A model generated the notes under the pieces. It saw nothing but the letters and a program-made list of their open reading frames with translations. It was not told the origin of the DNA and ran no database searches. 64,000 nt of DNA from Variovorax sp. V93 (GTDB taxonomy: Bacteria; Pseudomonadota; Gammaproteobacteria; Burkholderiales; Burkholderiaceae_C), in assembly GCF_041154485.1 (NCBI RefSeq), contig NZ_AP028669.1, forward strand, positions 4,154,001-4,218,000, read 5' to 3'. The position numbers and the translations under genes were made by a program. Position 1 is the first letter of the stretch. Each line of letters opens with the position of its first letter. Shown here in pieces: positions 52,475 through 62,211 of this stretch.

Positions 52475-53197
52475 ATGCTCGAAATCATCCACGACTACTG
52501 GGTCTACTTCCTCATCGGCCAGTACCCGAACGGCCCGCTCGGCGGCCTGGTGCTCACGCTGCTGCTGGCCTCGTGCGGGCTGGTGCTCGCGCTGCCATTG
52601 GGCATCGTGCTCGGCCTGGCACGCGTGAGCCCGTGGCGCTGGCTGCGCTGGCCGGTGACCGGCTTCGTCTTCGTGGTGCGCGGCCTCCCCTTGCTGATGG
52701 TGATCTTCTGGGCCTACTTCTTCCTGCCGAGCGTCACGGGCGTGAAGACCGACCAGTTCACCACCATGCTGATCGCGCTCGTGGTGTTCGATGCGGCCTA
52801 CCTGGCCGAGATCGTGCGCGCCGGCATCCAGGGCCTGCCGCGCGGCCAGATGGAGACCGCCCGTGCGCTGGGCCTGGACTACGGCCGCGCGATGCGCCTG
52901 GTGGTGCTGCCGCAGGCTTTGCGCAGCATGCTGCCTTCGCTGGTGAACCAGTTCGTCTCGACCATCAAGGAGACCTCGCTGGGCTACATCATCGGGCTGG
53001 CCGAGGTCTCGTTCATCGCCACGCAGATCAACACGCAGGTGTTCACCAAGCCCGCGCAGATCTACCTGATCCTGGGCCTGACCTATTTCATCCTGTGCTT
53101 CGGCCTCTCGCGCTTCGCCTACTGGCTCGAAGGCCGGCTCGCGCGGCGCGGCATGGCCACCGCCAGCTCCGTCTCGGCTCCCAAGGTATCCGCATGA
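52475..53197 (+). CDS. Amino acid ABC transporter permease (GltK-like)
   Basis: A 240-residue HisMQ-type permease: [40 protein letters not shown], and docking loop [41 protein letters not shown] is a well-known stretch in this family. It follows the first permease by 13 nt, and its stop overlaps the ATPase start by 4 nt. Confidence 0.92.
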   Translation: MLEIIHDYWVYFLIGQYPNGPLGGLVLTLLLASCGLVLALPLGIVLGLARVSPWRWLRWPVTGFVFVVRGLPLLMVIFWAYFFLPSVTGVKTDQFTTMLIALVVFDAAYLAEIVRAGIQGLPRGQMETARALGLDYGRAMRLVVLPQALRSMLPSLVNQFVSTIKETSLGYIIGLAEVSFIATQINTQVFTKPAQIYLILGLTYFILCFGLSRFAYWLEGRLARRGMATASSVSAPKVSA

Positions 53198-53937
53198 TCG
53201 AACTGCAAGACGTCAACAAGTGGTACGGCAGCTACCACGCCCTGGTCGACATCGACGAGACCATCCGCAAGGGCGAAGTGGTCGTGGTGTGCGGGCCTTC
53301 GGGCTCGGGCAAGTCGACGCTGATTCGCACCTTCAACCGGCTGGAGCCGATCCAGTCGGGCCGCATCCTCATCGAAGGCAAGGACATCCATGCGCCGGGC
53401 ACCGACGTGAATGCCTTCCGCTCGCGCATCGGTTTCGTGTTCCAGCAGTTCAACCTGTTTCCGCATCTCACGGTGCTGCAGAACTGCACGATGGCGCCGA
53501 TGCAGCTGCGCGGACTGTCGCGCAAGGAGGCCGACGAGCGCGCCATGGCGCTGCTGCAGCGGGTGGGCCTGGCCAGCAAGGCGAGCGCATGGCCGAGCGA
53601 ACTCTCGGGCGGCCAGCAGCAGCGCGTGGCGATCGCGCGCGCCCTGGCCATGCAGCCGCCGCTGATGCTGTTCGACGAACCCACCAGCGCGCTCGACCCC
53701 GAGATGGTGGGCGAGGTGCTGCTCGTGATGCGCGACCTCACGCGCGACGGCATGACCATGGTCTGCGTGACGCACGAGATGGGCTTTGCGCGCGAGGTGG
53801 CCGACCGCGTGCTCTTCATGGACGAGGGCAAGGTGCTCGAACGCGCGACGCCCGACGACTTCTTCAACCGGCCGCAGCACCCGCGCGCGCAGCAGTTTCT
53901 TTCGGACATCCGCTCGCCCTTCGCGCGCGGCGCATGA
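53194..53937 (+). CDS. Polar amino acid ABC transporter ATP-binding protein (GltL-like)
   Basis: A 247-residue ATPase. Walker [22 protein letters not shown]-loop [17 protein letters not shown], signature [20 protein letters not shown], Walker [21 protein letters not shown] and H-loop [12 protein letters not shown] are complete. ATGA overlap with the preceding permease. Powers amino acid uptake through the two permeases. The oxygenase gene begins 16 nt further on. Confidence 0.95.
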   Translation: MIELQDVNKWYGSYHALVDIDETIRKGEVVVVCGPSGSGKSTLIRTFNRLEPIQSGRILIEGKDIHAPGTDVNAFRSRIGFVFQQFNLFPHLTVLQNCTMAPMQLRGLSRKEADERAMALLQRVGLASKASAWPSELSGGQQQRVAIARALAMQPPLMLFDEPTSALDPEMVGEVLLVMRDLTRDGMTMVCVTHEMGFAREVADRVLFMDEGKVLERATPDDFFNRPQHPRAQQFLSDIRSPFARGA

Positions 53938-53997
53938 GATGCTTTCCACGCCCATGACCGACACACAGACGCTTCCCTGATCGACGTCGCCCCGCTC

Positions 53998-54957
53998 GTG
54001 GCCGGCGCTGCTGGCCGCGAAAGCGTGGCCGCGCAGATCGGCGCCGCCTGCCGCGCGCATGGCTTCTTCTATGCCACGGGCCACGGTGTCGATGCGGCGC
54101 TGGTGCGGCGGCTCGAAGAGCTGAGCCGCCGCTTCTTCGCGCTGCCCGAAGAAACCAAGATGCAGTGGCGCATGGCCCTGGGCGGGCGCGCATGGCGCGG
54201 CTACTTCCCGCTCGGCGGCGAGCTGACCTCGGGCCGGCCTGACTGGAAGGAAGGCCTCTACCTCGGCACCGAGCTGCCCGATTCGCATCCGCTGGTACAG
54301 GCGAAGACACCGGTGCACGGGCCCAACCTGTTCCCCGACGTGCCGGGTTTGCGCGAAACCATCCTCGCCTACATGGCGGCCGTCGCGCAACTGGGCCACC
54401 GGCTGATGGAGGGCATCGCGCTGAGCCTGGGCCTGCCGGCGGCGTACTTCGCAGAGCGCTACACGGCCGACCCGCTGATCCTGTTCCGCCTCTTCAACTA
54501 CCCTTCGCAGCCCGTGCCCGAGGGCCTCGACGTGCAGTGGGGCGTGGGCGAGCACACCGACTACGGCCTGCTCACGATCCTGCACCAGGACGACGTGGGT
54601 GGCCTCGCCGTGCACACGCCCGGCGGCTGGATCGATGCGCCGCCGATTCCGGGCTCCTTCGTCTGCAACATCGGCGACATGCTCGACCGCATGACCGGCG
54701 GGCTCTACAGGTCGACGCCGCACCGCGTGAAGCGCAACACCTCGGGCCGCGACCGGCTCTCGTTTCCGCTGTTCTTCGATCCGAACTTCGAGGCGCGCGT
54801 GCAGCGCATCGAAGGCCTTGCAGGTGCCGAGGCGCGCGACGACAGCGCCGAGCGCTGGGACCGCGCCAACGTGCACGCCTTCAACGGCCGCTATGGCGAC
54901 TACCTGCTCGCCAAGGTGTCGAAGGTGTTTCCACAGCTGCGCGACGAGGTGCTCTGA
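53998..54957 (+). CDS. Isopenicillin-N-synthase-family 2-oxoglutarate/Fe(II) oxygenase (5' end apparently frameshifted)
   Basis: A 319-residue enzyme from GTG 53998. Iron ligands lie in [16 protein letters not shown] (HxD) and TPHRVKRN (distal His); the 2-oxoglutarate Arg is in [13 protein letters not shown]-terminal [11 protein letters not shown] is also typical. The natural start is probably ATG 53954: it opens as MTDTQTLP and then hits TGA at 53978, while the +1 frame continues as [14 protein letters not shown]. One missing C in CTTCCCTG would restore [18 protein letters not shown], the normal family N-terminus. So the gene has a 1-nt deletion, real or a sequencing error. It is probably co-transcribed with the amino acid importer. 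Confidence 0.8.
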   Translation: MAGAAGRESVAAQIGAACRAHGFFYATGHGVDAALVRRLEELSRRFFALPEETKMQWRMALGGRAWRGYFPLGGELTSGRPDWKEGLYLGTELPDSHPLVQAKTPVHGPNLFPDVPGLRETILAYMAAVAQLGHRLMEGIALSLGLPAAYFAERYTADPLILFRLFNYPSQPVPEGLDVQWGVGEHTDYGLLTILHQDDVGGLAVHTPGGWIDAPPIPGSFVCNIGDMLDRMTGGLYRSTPHRVKRNTSGRDRLSFPLFFDPNFEARVQRIEGLAGAEARDDSAERWDRANVHAFNGRYGDYLLAKVSKVFPQLRDEVL

Positions 54958-54963
54958 CCCCGG

Positions 54964-55653
54964 CTACGCGAGCTTCTCCAGAGGCATGGGAAACCAGCGC
55001 GGCACGTGTGCGATGGCCTCGTGCAGCGAGTCGAGCACATGGAATGCCCGCTCGACGATCGCAGCGGGCGGGTGCTTGAGGTCCGGCACGATCACGACGC
55101 GAAGGCCCGCCGCCAGCGCGGCCTTGGCACCGTTCTCGCTGTCCTCGAAGGCCACGCAGTGCGCCGGGTCCACGCCCAGGCGCTCGGCCGCGAGCAGGTA
55201 GAGCGCCGGGTCGGGCTTGGCGCGCGCCACCTCGTCGCCGCCCGCGAAGGCCTCGAAGTGATGGAGCACGTCGAGGCTGCCGAGGCAGGCCGCGATCTGG
55301 CCGCGCGCGGACGACGAGGCGACCGCGCAGCGTGTGCCGCGTCCGCGCAAGGCAGCGAGCAACTCGGCCGCGCCGGGCTTGATGGGAAAGAGCGGCCGGG
55401 CGTCGCCCTCGGCGCGCTGCAGCTGCAGCGCGGCGGTCACTTGCGTCGCCGCATGCTGGTAGGCGGCCGCGCCGCCGAGCAGCGCCGCGAGGATCTGCTT
55501 CGACTCGGCCATGGCCAGCCCCACGCATTGCAGGTACTGGGCGTGCGAAAGCTCGATGTCGAGCGTGCGGGCCGCTTCGATCCAGGCGGCCATGATGGGC
55601 CGTTCCGAATCGATGAGCAGCCCGTCCATGTCGAAAATGGCGGCGGTGAACAT
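54964..55653 (-). CDS. HAD-superfamily phosphatase (beta-phosphoglucomutase-like)
   Basis: A 229-residue HAD subfamily IA hydrolase. Motif I FDMDGLLIDSERP (nucleophile and acid/base Asp), motif II CAVASSSARGQI, motif III Lys in ARAKPDPALYLLAAE and motif IV VAFEDSENGAKAA are in place, with a helical cap at about 15-85. The DGLLIDSE form suggests a sugar-phosphate phosphatase or beta-phosphoglucomutase relative; the substrate is unknown. Convergent with the oxygenase gene (6 nt between stops). Confidence 0.9.
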   Translation of the reverse strand: MFTAAIFDMDGLLIDSERPIMAAWIEAARTLDIELSHAQYLQCVGLAMAESKQILAALLGGAAAYQHAATQVTAALQLQRAEGDARPLFPIKPGAAELLAALRGRGTRCAVASSSARGQIAACLGSLDVLHHFEAFAGGDEVARAKPDPALYLLAAERLGVDPAHCVAFEDSENGAKAALAAGLRVVIVPDLKHPPAAIVERAFHVLDSLHEAIAHVPRWFPMPLEKLA

Positions 55654-55684
55654 GGAGTGATCCTAAGCCCGCGCGGCGGAAAGC

Positions 55685-55708
55685 AAAAAAAGGGCCGGCG
55701 GCCCCTTT
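55685..55708 (-). terminator. Rho-independent terminator behind the MHS-type transporter
   Basis: Read on the minus strand, AAAGGGGCC pairs with GGCCCTTT around a GCC loop, followed by seven T (55685-55691 complement). It lies about 30 nt past the MFS stop codon and just upstream of the HAD gene on the same strand. Confidence 0.8.
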
Positions 55709-55735
55709 CTGTAGAAAACGGCCGCGATCCGCCGC

Positions 55736-57076
55736 TCAGTCGCGCACCAGCGCCCTATTGAGCCCGAGCGCCGCCAGCGTGCCGACGGCACCGGACAGCA
55801 GATAGACGCTCACGTAGGCCAGCCCGAAATTCGCCGACAGCCCCAGCGCCACCAGCGGCGCGAAGGCGGCGCCGATGAGCCAGGCCAGGTCGGCCGTGAG
55901 CGCGGCGCCGGTGTAGCGGTACTTGGGCTCGAAGTTCGAGGTCACGGCGCCGGCCGCCTGGCCGTACGACAGGCCCAGCAGCACGAAGCCCAGCAGGATG
56001 AAGATGTCCTGCCCGAGGCGGCCGCCGTCGAGCAGCGTGGGCGCAAAGCCGCTGAACACCGCGATCATCGCGGCCAGCCCGCCCAGCGTGAAACGCCGTC
56101 CCACGCGGTCGGCGACCAGGCCCGAGGCCACGATGCCGCCGGCGCAGAACACCGCGCCGACCATCTGCACCACCAGGAACTCGGTGATCGACTGGTCGGA
56201 GTACAGCGTGATCCACGACAGCGGGAACACGGTGATCAGGTGGAACAGCGCGTAGCTGGCCAGCGCCGCGAACGCGCCGATCAGCAGGTTGGCGCCCTGC
56301 GAGCGGGTCAGCTCGACCACGCTGGTGGGCTGCAGTTCGCGCTCTTCGAGCAGGCGGGAATACTCTTCGGTGGCCACCAGCCGCAGGCGCGCGAACAGCG
56401 CCACCACGTTGATCGCGAAGGCCACGTAGAAGGTGTAGCGCCAGCCCCAGTCGAGGAAGTCCTTGAGCGGCAGGTTGGCGTAGAGGTAGGCGAACAGCGC
56501 GCTCGCCACGAAAAAGCCGAGCGGCGCGCCCAGCTGGCCCAGCATGGCGTACCAGCCGCGGCGGTTCTCCGGCGCATTGAGCGCCAGCAGCGAGGGCAGG
56601 CCGTCCCACGAGCCGCCGAGCGCAAGGCCCTGGGCGAAGCGGAACACCGACAGCAGCACGATCGACGTGAACCCGAGGCTCGCATAGCCCGGCAGGAAGG
56701 CGATGCCCGCGGTGGAGGTGCCCAGCACGAACAGCGCGATGGTCAGCTTGGCTTCCCGCCCGAAGCGCCGCTGGATGGCCATCGAAATGACGGTTCCGAA
56801 CGGCCGCGCAAGGAATGCGAAGGAAAAAACCACGAAGGCGTAGAGGGTTCCCTCGAGGCGCGCCTCGAACGGGAAGAACACCGCCGGGAACACCAGCACC
56901 GAGGCAATGCCGTAGACGAAGAAGTCGAAATATTCCGACGCCCGGCCGATGATCACGCCCACGGCGATCTCGCCGGGTGCGATGTGGGAATGTTCGTCGC
57001 CCTGCCGGGCGTCGTTTCCGGACGTGTTCGGCACAGGCTGTGCGCCTTGCGGACTGATGCTGGACGTCGTCGTCAT
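55736..57076 (-). CDS. MFS transporter, metabolite:H+ symporter (MHS) type
   Basis: A 446-residue transporter with twelve predicted segments. RASEYFDFFVYGIASVLVFPA in segment 1 and RPFGTVISMAIQRRFGREAK in loop 2-3 are MHS-type motifs (ShiA, ProP, KgtP relatives), as is RFAQGLALGGSWDGLPSLLAL. Many carry carboxylates or osmolytes; the substrate is unknown. ATG 57076 is chosen; an in-frame GTG 24 nt upstream is possible. Divergent from the cyo operon across a 175-nt gap. Confidence 0.88.
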   Translation of the reverse strand: MTTTSSISPQGAQPVPNTSGNDARQGDEHSHIAPGEIAVGVIIGRASEYFDFFVYGIASVLVFPAVFFPFEARLEGTLYAFVVFSFAFLARPFGTVISMAIQRRFGREAKLTIALFVLGTSTAGIAFLPGYASLGFTSIVLLSVFRFAQGLALGGSWDGLPSLLALNAPENRRGWYAMLGQLGAPLGFFVASALFAYLYANLPLKDFLDWGWRYTFYVAFAINVVALFARLRLVATEEYSRLLEERELQPTSVVELTRSQGANLLIGAFAALASYALFHLITVFPLSWITLYSDQSITEFLVVQMVGAVFCAGGIVASGLVADRVGRRFTLGGLAAMIAVFSGFAPTLLDGGRLGQDIFILLGFVLLGLSYGQAAGAVTSNFEPKYRYTGAALTADLAWLIGAAFAPLVALGLSANFGLAYVSVYLLSGAVGTLAALGLNRALVRD

Positions 57077-57251
57077 TGCGTTTTTTAATTCGGGTGTCAC
57101 CGGCAGTGACCAAGGTAGACCATTGAACAGGGTCCAAGCGTCTCACCGAATGAGGATTCCCGCCATAGGACAAAACGTCCAATAGGCGGCGAAGGCCTTT
57201 GGTCGTAGATTGTGGAGTCTTTGCGCAGCCCACGCACTTCTTTCTTTCGGC

Positions 57252-58280
57252 ATGCCCACCCTCAAATCTCTTCGCCGATGGCCCCTGTTGCTTCCGCTTG
57301 CCTTGCTGGCAGGCTGCAACACGGTGCTCATGAACCCTTCCGGCGACATCGCCAACCAGCAGGGACGCCTGATCGTCGTCTCCACCGTGCTGATGCTGAT
57401 CATCATCATTCCGGTGATCGCGCTGACCCTCTTCTTTGCCTGGCGCTATCGCCAGTCGAACAAGGAGGCCGACTACAGCCCCGACTGGGACCACTCCACC
57501 CAGCTCGAGCTCGCGATCTGGGCCGCGCCGCTGCTGATCATCATCGCGCTGGGTGCCATCACCTGGATCAGCACCCACACGCTCGACCCGTACCGGCCGC
57601 TCAGCCGGCTCGACGCCGAGCGCCCGGTTCCCGCCGAGGCCAAGCCGCTGGTGGTCGAAGTGGTGGCGCTCGACTGGAAATGGCTCTTCATCTACCCCGA
57701 GCAGGGCTTTGCCACGGTGAATGAAATGGCCGCGCCGGTCGACCGGCCGATCACCTTCAAGATCACCGCCTCCTCGGTGATGAACTCCTTCTTCATTCCC
57801 GCGCTGGCCGGCCAGATCTATGCCATGCCGGGCATGGAGACCAAGCTGCATGCGGTCATCAACAAGCCCGGCGAGTTCGAGGGCTTCTCGGCCAACTACA
57901 GCGGCGCGGGCTTCTCGGGCATGCGCTTCAAGTTCCACGGCCTGAGCAACACCGACTTCGACCAGTGGGTGCAGAAGGTCAAGGCCGGCAAGGACGGCGA
58001 ACTCACGCGCGAGCAGTACAAGAAGCTCGAAGCGCCGAGCGAGCGCGAGCCGGTGCGGCACTACGCCGCGGTGGCGCCCGACCTGTACGACGCCATCCTC
58101 AACCTCTGCGTCGACCGCAACAAGATGTGCATGAAGGAAATGATGGCCATCGATGCGGACGGCGGGCTGGGCAAGCCCGGCGCGTTCAACATTGCCACCA
58201 AGAAGGCCTGGCAGGCTGACACCCTCACCAATTCGCCCACGCGCAAGTACGTCACGGCGATGTGCACCACCGAAGAATGA
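57252..58280 (+). CDS. cyoA: Cytochrome o ubiquinol oxidase subunit II
   Basis: A 342-residue membrane-anchored subunit of the bo3 quinol oxidase. Lipoprotein signal with lipobox LLAGC, two membrane segments (about 37-60 and 85-105), then the cupredoxin-like domain without CuA ligands: [44 protein letters not shown] and [10 protein letters not shown]. Those are hallmarks of CyoA. An in-frame GTG 42 nt earlier gives a longer form; ATG 57252 suits the signal peptide. First gene of cyoABCD-surf1-regBA. Confidence 0.95.
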   Translation: MPTLKSLRRWPLLLPLALLAGCNTVLMNPSGDIANQQGRLIVVSTVLMLIIIIPVIALTLFFAWRYRQSNKEADYSPDWDHSTQLELAIWAAPLLIIIALGAITWISTHTLDPYRPLSRLDAERPVPAEAKPLVVEVVALDWKWLFIYPEQGFATVNEMAAPVDRPITFKITASSVMNSFFIPALAGQIYAMPGMETKLHAVINKPGEFEGFSANYSGAGFSGMRFKFHGLSNTDFDQWVQKVKAGKDGELTREQYKKLEAPSEREPVRHYAAVAPDLYDAILNLCVDRNKMCMKEMMAIDADGGLGKPGAFNIATKKAWQADTLTNSPTRKYVTAMCTTEE

Positions 58281-60289
58281 CGATGTTCGAGAACCTTGAC
58301 CTGACGAAGCTCATCTTCGGCCGCCTCACCTGGGAGGCGATTCCCTTCCACGAGCCGATCCTGCTCGCCACCTTCATCGCGGTCGCCCTCGGCGGCCTCG
58401 CACTGCTGGGCGCCATCACCTACTACAAGGTCTGGGGCGTGCTGTGGCGCGACTGGATCACCAGCATCGACCACAAGAAGATCGGCATCATGTACATCAT
58501 CCTCGGCCTGGTGATGCTGCTGCGCGGCTTCTCCGACGCCATCATGATGCGGGCCCAGCAGGCCATCGCCTTCGGCGACAACGCCGGCTTCCTGCCGCCG
58601 CACCACTACGACCAGATCTTCACCGCCCACGGCGTGATCATGATCTTCTTCGTGGCGATGCCGCTGGTCACGGGCCTCATGAACTTCGTGGTGCCGCTGC
58701 AGATCGGCGCACGCGACGTGGCCTTCCCGTTCCTGAACAACTTCAGCTTCTGGATGACCACCTTCGGCGCCGGCCTCGTGATGGCGTCGCTGTTCGTCGG
58801 CGAATTCGCCAAGACCGGCTGGCTCGCCTACCCGCCGCTGTCGAGCATTCTCTTCAGCCCCGACGTGGGGGTGGACTACTACATCTGGTCGTTGCAGATC
58901 GCGGGGGTCGGCACCCTGCTGTCCGGCGTCAACCTGCTGGCCACCATCGTGAAGATGCGCGCGCCCGGCATGACGATGATGAAGATGCCCGTCTTCACCT
59001 GGACGGCTCTCTGCACCAACGTGCTGATCGTGGCCGCCTTCCCGGTGCTCACGGCCGTGCTCGCGCTGCTGTCGCTCGACCGCTACGTCGGCACCAACTT
59101 CTTCACGAACGACCTCGGCGGCAACGCCATGATGTACGTGAACCTGATCTGGATCTGGGGCCACCCCGAGGTGTACATCCTGATCCTGCCGGCCTTCGGC
59201 ATCTTCTCGGAAGTGGTCTCCACCTTCAGCGGCAAGCGCCTGTTCGGCTACGCCTCGATGGTCTACGCCACGGTGGTGATCACGATCCTGTCGTACCTCG
59301 TGTGGCTGCACCACTTCTTCACCATGGGCTCGGGCGCCAGCGTGAACTCGTTCTTCGGCATCACGACGATGATCATCTCGATCCCGACGGGCGCAAAGAT
59401 CTTCAACTGGCTCTTCACCATGTACCGCGGCCGCATCCGCTTCGAGCTGCCCATGATGTGGACCATCGGCTTCATGATCACCTTCGTGATCGGCGGCATG
59501 ACGGGCGTGCTGCTCGCGGTGCCCCCGGCCGACTTCGTGCTGCACAACAGCCTGTTCCTGATCGCCCACTTCCACAATGTGATCATCGGCGGCGTGCTGT
59601 TCGGCATGCTGGCGGGCATCACCTACTGGTTCCCGAAGGCCTTCGGCTACAAGCTCGATCCGTTCTGGGGCAAGTGCTCGTTCTGGTTCTGGATCGTGGG
59701 CTTCTGGTTCGCGTTCATGCCGCTGTATGTGCTGGGCCTGATGGGCGTCACGCGCCGCATGAGCCACTTCCAGGACATGTCGCTGCAGATCTGGTTCCAG
59801 GTGGCGGCCTTCGGCGCAGTGCTGATCGCGCTGGGCATCGCCTCGTTCCTGATCCAGCTGGTGGTGAGCTACATCCGCCGCGATTCGCTGCGCGACACCA
59901 CGGGCGACCCGTGGAACGGCCGCACGCTCGAATGGTCGACCTCGTCGCCCCCGCCGGCCTACAACTTCGCGTTCACGCCGCGCATCCACGACAACGACGC
60001 CTGGACCGACATGAAGCGCCGCGGCTACACCCGCCCGGTCGACGGCTTCACGCCCATCCACATGCCCAAGAACACGGCCGCCGGCTTCATCATCGCGGCC
60101 CTGGCCGGAACCTGCGGCTTCGCGTTGATCTGGCAGATGTGGCTGGTGGCGGGCGTGGCTTTCTTCGCCATGCTGGCGGCCGTGATCATCCACACCTTCA
60201 ACTACAAGCGCGACTACCACATCCCCGCGGAAGAGGTCGTTCGCACCGAGGACGAACGCACCCGCCTCCTGGCAGCAGCCCATGTCTGA
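58277..60289 (+). CDS. cyoB: Cytochrome o ubiquinol oxidase subunit I
   Basis: A 670-residue catalytic subunit with fifteen predicted segments, binding haem b, haem o3 and CuB. Ligand motifs: [15 protein letters not shown] (CuB His and cross-linked Tyr), [10 protein letters not shown] (two CuB His) and [16 protein letters not shown] (haem His pair). It reduces O2 to water and pumps protons. The start [20 protein letters not shown] at 58277 gives an ATGA overlap with cyoA; a GTG 15 nt earlier is less likely. Confidence 0.97.
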   Translation: MTMFENLDLTKLIFGRLTWEAIPFHEPILLATFIAVALGGLALLGAITYYKVWGVLWRDWITSIDHKKIGIMYIILGLVMLLRGFSDAIMMRAQQAIAFGDNAGFLPPHHYDQIFTAHGVIMIFFVAMPLVTGLMNFVVPLQIGARDVAFPFLNNFSFWMTTFGAGLVMASLFVGEFAKTGWLAYPPLSSILFSPDVGVDYYIWSLQIAGVGTLLSGVNLLATIVKMRAPGMTMMKMPVFTWTALCTNVLIVAAFPVLTAVLALLSLDRYVGTNFFTNDLGGNAMMYVNLIWIWGHPEVYILILPAFGIFSEVVSTFSGKRLFGYASMVYATVVITILSYLVWLHHFFTMGSGASVNSFFGITTMIISIPTGAKIFNWLFTMYRGRIRFELPMMWTIGFMITFVIGGMTGVLLAVPPADFVLHNSLFLIAHFHNVIIGGVLFGMLAGITYWFPKAFGYKLDPFWGKCSFWFWIVGFWFAFMPLYVLGLMGVTRRMSHFQDMSLQIWFQVAAFGAVLIALGIASFLIQLVVSYIRRDSLRDTTGDPWNGRTLEWSTSSPPPAYNFAFTPRIHDNDAWTDMKRRGYTRPVDGFTPIHMPKNTAAGFIIAALAGTCGFALIWQMWLVAGVAFFAMLAAVIIHTFNYKRDYHIPAEEVVRTEDERTRLLAAAHV

Positions 60290-60947
60290 TACCACCGCCC
60301 TCCACTCCCCCGCGGCCGGCCACGCCCACAGCGACGCCACGGGCAAGCCGCCCGTGTTCGAGCTGTTCCACGTCGGCAACGACCACCATCCGGAAAACGG
60401 CACGCTGCTCGGCTTCTGGCTCTACCTGATGAGCGACTGCCTCGTCTTCGCCTGCCTGTTCGCGGTGTATGGCGTGCTGGGCCGAAGCTACGCGGCCGGC
60501 CCTTCGGGCGCCGACCTGTTCGACCTGCCGCTGGTGGCGGTCAACACCTCGCTGCTGCTGCTGTCGTCCATCACCTATGGCTTCGCCGTGCTCGAAATGC
60601 AGAGAAAGCGCATGGGCGGCACGCTGGCCTGGCTGGCCATCACGGGCCTGCTGGGCGCGGGCTTCATCGGCCTGGAGCTCTACGAATTCGCGCACCTGAT
60701 CCACGAAGGCGCGGGCCCGCAGCGCAGCGCCTTCCTGTCGTCGTTCTTCGCGCTGGTGGGCACCCACGGGCTGCACGTGACCTTCGGCATCGTCTGGCTC
60801 ATCGTGCTGATGATCCAGCTGCCCAAGCATGGCTTCAGCGCCGCGAATCGCCGCCGCCTGATGTGCCTGTCGATGTTCTGGCACTTCCTGGACGTGGTGT
60901 GGATCGGCGTCTTCACCTTTGTTTATCTGATGGGATCGATGGCATGA
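60282..60947 (+). CDS. cyoC: Cytochrome o ubiquinol oxidase subunit III
   Basis: A 221-residue five-segment subunit: [56 protein letters not shown] and [20 protein letters not shown] are diagnostic of CyoC. It stabilises subunit I and has no redox centre. Overlaps cyoB by 8 nt and cyoD by 4 nt. Confidence 0.96.
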   Translation: MSDTTALHSPAAGHAHSDATGKPPVFELFHVGNDHHPENGTLLGFWLYLMSDCLVFACLFAVYGVLGRSYAAGPSGADLFDLPLVAVNTSLLLLSSITYGFAVLEMQRKRMGGTLAWLAITGLLGAGFIGLELYEFAHLIHEGAGPQRSAFLSSFFALVGTHGLHVTFGIVWLIVLMIQLPKHGFSAANRRRLMCLSMFWHFLDVVWIGVFTFVYLMGSMA

Positions 60948-61357
60948 GCACCGCCCACACCGAAACCGTAGCGCACGGCCATGGCGCACACGATGCGCAC
61001 GACGACCATCACGACGACGGCCCCGTCAGCCACAGCACCTTCAAGGGCTACATGACCGGCTTCGTGCTGGCCGTGATCCTGACCGCGATTCCGTTCTGGC
61101 TCGTCATGGGCAACGTGCTCGGCAAGCCGAGCACCACCTCGCTCGTGATCCTGGGCTTTGCCGCGGTGCAGATCGTGGTCCACATGATCTACTTCCTGCA
61201 CATGGACGCCAAGTCCGAGAGCGGCTGGAACATGCTGGCGCTGATCTTCACGATCGTGCTCGTCGTCATCACGCTGGCCGGATCGCTCTGGGTCATGTAC
61301 CACATGAACGCCAACATGATGCCGATGTCGGTGCACGACATGAAGAACATGCCTTGA
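60944..61357 (+). CDS. cyoD: Cytochrome o ubiquinol oxidase subunit IV
   Basis: A 137-residue subunit with three membrane segments and a His/Asp-rich cytosolic N-terminus (HGHGAHDAHDDHHDD). YMTGFVLAVILTAIPFWLVM, QIVVHMIYFLHMDAKSESGW and the late TM segment are CyoD features; it helps CuB binding during assembly. ATGA overlap with cyoC; its TGA stop overlaps the TTG start of surf1. The His-rich tail is longer than in E. coli. Confidence 0.95.
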   Translation: MSTAHTETVAHGHGAHDAHDDHHDDGPVSHSTFKGYMTGFVLAVILTAIPFWLVMGNVLGKPSTTSLVILGFAAVQIVVHMIYFLHMDAKSESGWNMLALIFTIVLVVITLAGSLWVMYHMNANMMPMSVHDMKNMP

Positions 61358-62211
61358 CGCCCCCGCCGCCAGAGCCCAGCACCCACGACGCCACACCCGC
61401 CGGCCGCCCGCGCGGCGCGGCGGCCCGGGTGGCACTGGCGGTCTGCGCGGCCCTGGCCTTTGCGGGCTTCTTCGCGCTCGGCACCTGGCAGGTCGAGCGC
61501 AGGGCCTGGAAGCTCGATCTCATTGCCCGCGTCGAGCAGCGCGTGCATGCCCCGGCCTCCGAAGCGCCCGGACGCGAGCGCTGGCCGCAGGTCAACGCGG
61601 CCGACGACGAATACCGCCGCGTGCGCATCGCCGGCCGCTTCCTCCACGGCAAGGAAACCCTGGTGCAGGCCAGCACCCGGCTCGGCGCCGGCTTCTGGGT
61701 GCTGACGCCGCTGCAGGCCGCCGACGGCAGCATCTTGCTGGTCAACCGCGGCTTCGTGCCGCCCGAGGCGCGCGAGCGCACCGCCCGCGCGGCCAACGAA
61801 CCCCAGGGCGAAACCACCGTGACCGGCCTCCTGCGCATCAGCGAGCCCAAAGGCGGCTTCCTGCGCAGGAACGAGCCGGCCGCCGATCGCTGGTTCTCGC
61901 GCGACGTGCAGGCCATTGCCGCGGCACGCGGCCTCCACGACGCGGCACCGTACTTCGTCGATGCCGAGGCCGCGCCCTCCCCGCCCGGCGCGCCCCCCGC
62001 CTGGCCCGCCGCGGGCCTCACGGTCATCGCCTTTCCGAACAGCCACCTCGTCTACGCGATCACCTGGTACGGCCTTGCGCTGATGGTCCTGGGCGCAGCC
62101 TGGTTCGGCTGGCGCGAGGGGCGCAGGCGCGCTGGCAGGACCGGCGGCGGCACAGGCGAAAATACGGCCCATGTCGACGCCACCGCCCGCCCCGATGCCC
62201 GCCGCGACTGA
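61354..62211 (+). CDS. SURF1-family cytochrome oxidase assembly protein
   Basis: A 285-residue protein with two membrane segments (about 25-45 and 230-255) around a periplasmic domain. FFALGTWQVERRAWKLDLIARVEQR is the SURF1 N-terminal signature, followed by YRRVRIAGRFLHGKETLVQ, LLVNRGFVP, and the C-terminal FPNSHLVYAITWYGLALMVL. SURF1 assists haem insertion in haem-copper oxidases. The start is TTG within the cyoD stop (TTGA). The gene lies where E. coli has cyoE (haem O synthase), which is absent from the window. Confidence 0.92.
   Translation: MTPPPPEPSTHDATPAGRPRGAAARVALAVCAALAFAGFFALGTWQVERRAWKLDLIARVEQRVHAPASEAPGRERWPQVNAADDEYRRVRIAGRFLHGKETLVQASTRLGAGFWVLTPLQAADGSILLVNRGFVPPEARERTARAANEPQGETTVTGLLRISEPKGGFLRRNEPAADRWFSRDVQAIAAARGLHDAAPYFVDAEAAPSPPGAPPAWPAAGLTVIAFPNSHLVYAITWYGLALMVLGAAWFGWREGRRRAGRTGGGTGENTAHVDATARPDARRD

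Noticed and set aside
58061..60403. A 780-codon minus-strand frame over cyoB
   Set aside because: Rich in His/Asp/Gln/Val from reversed high-GC codons; the cyoB metal-site motifs on the plus strand leave no doubt about the real gene.
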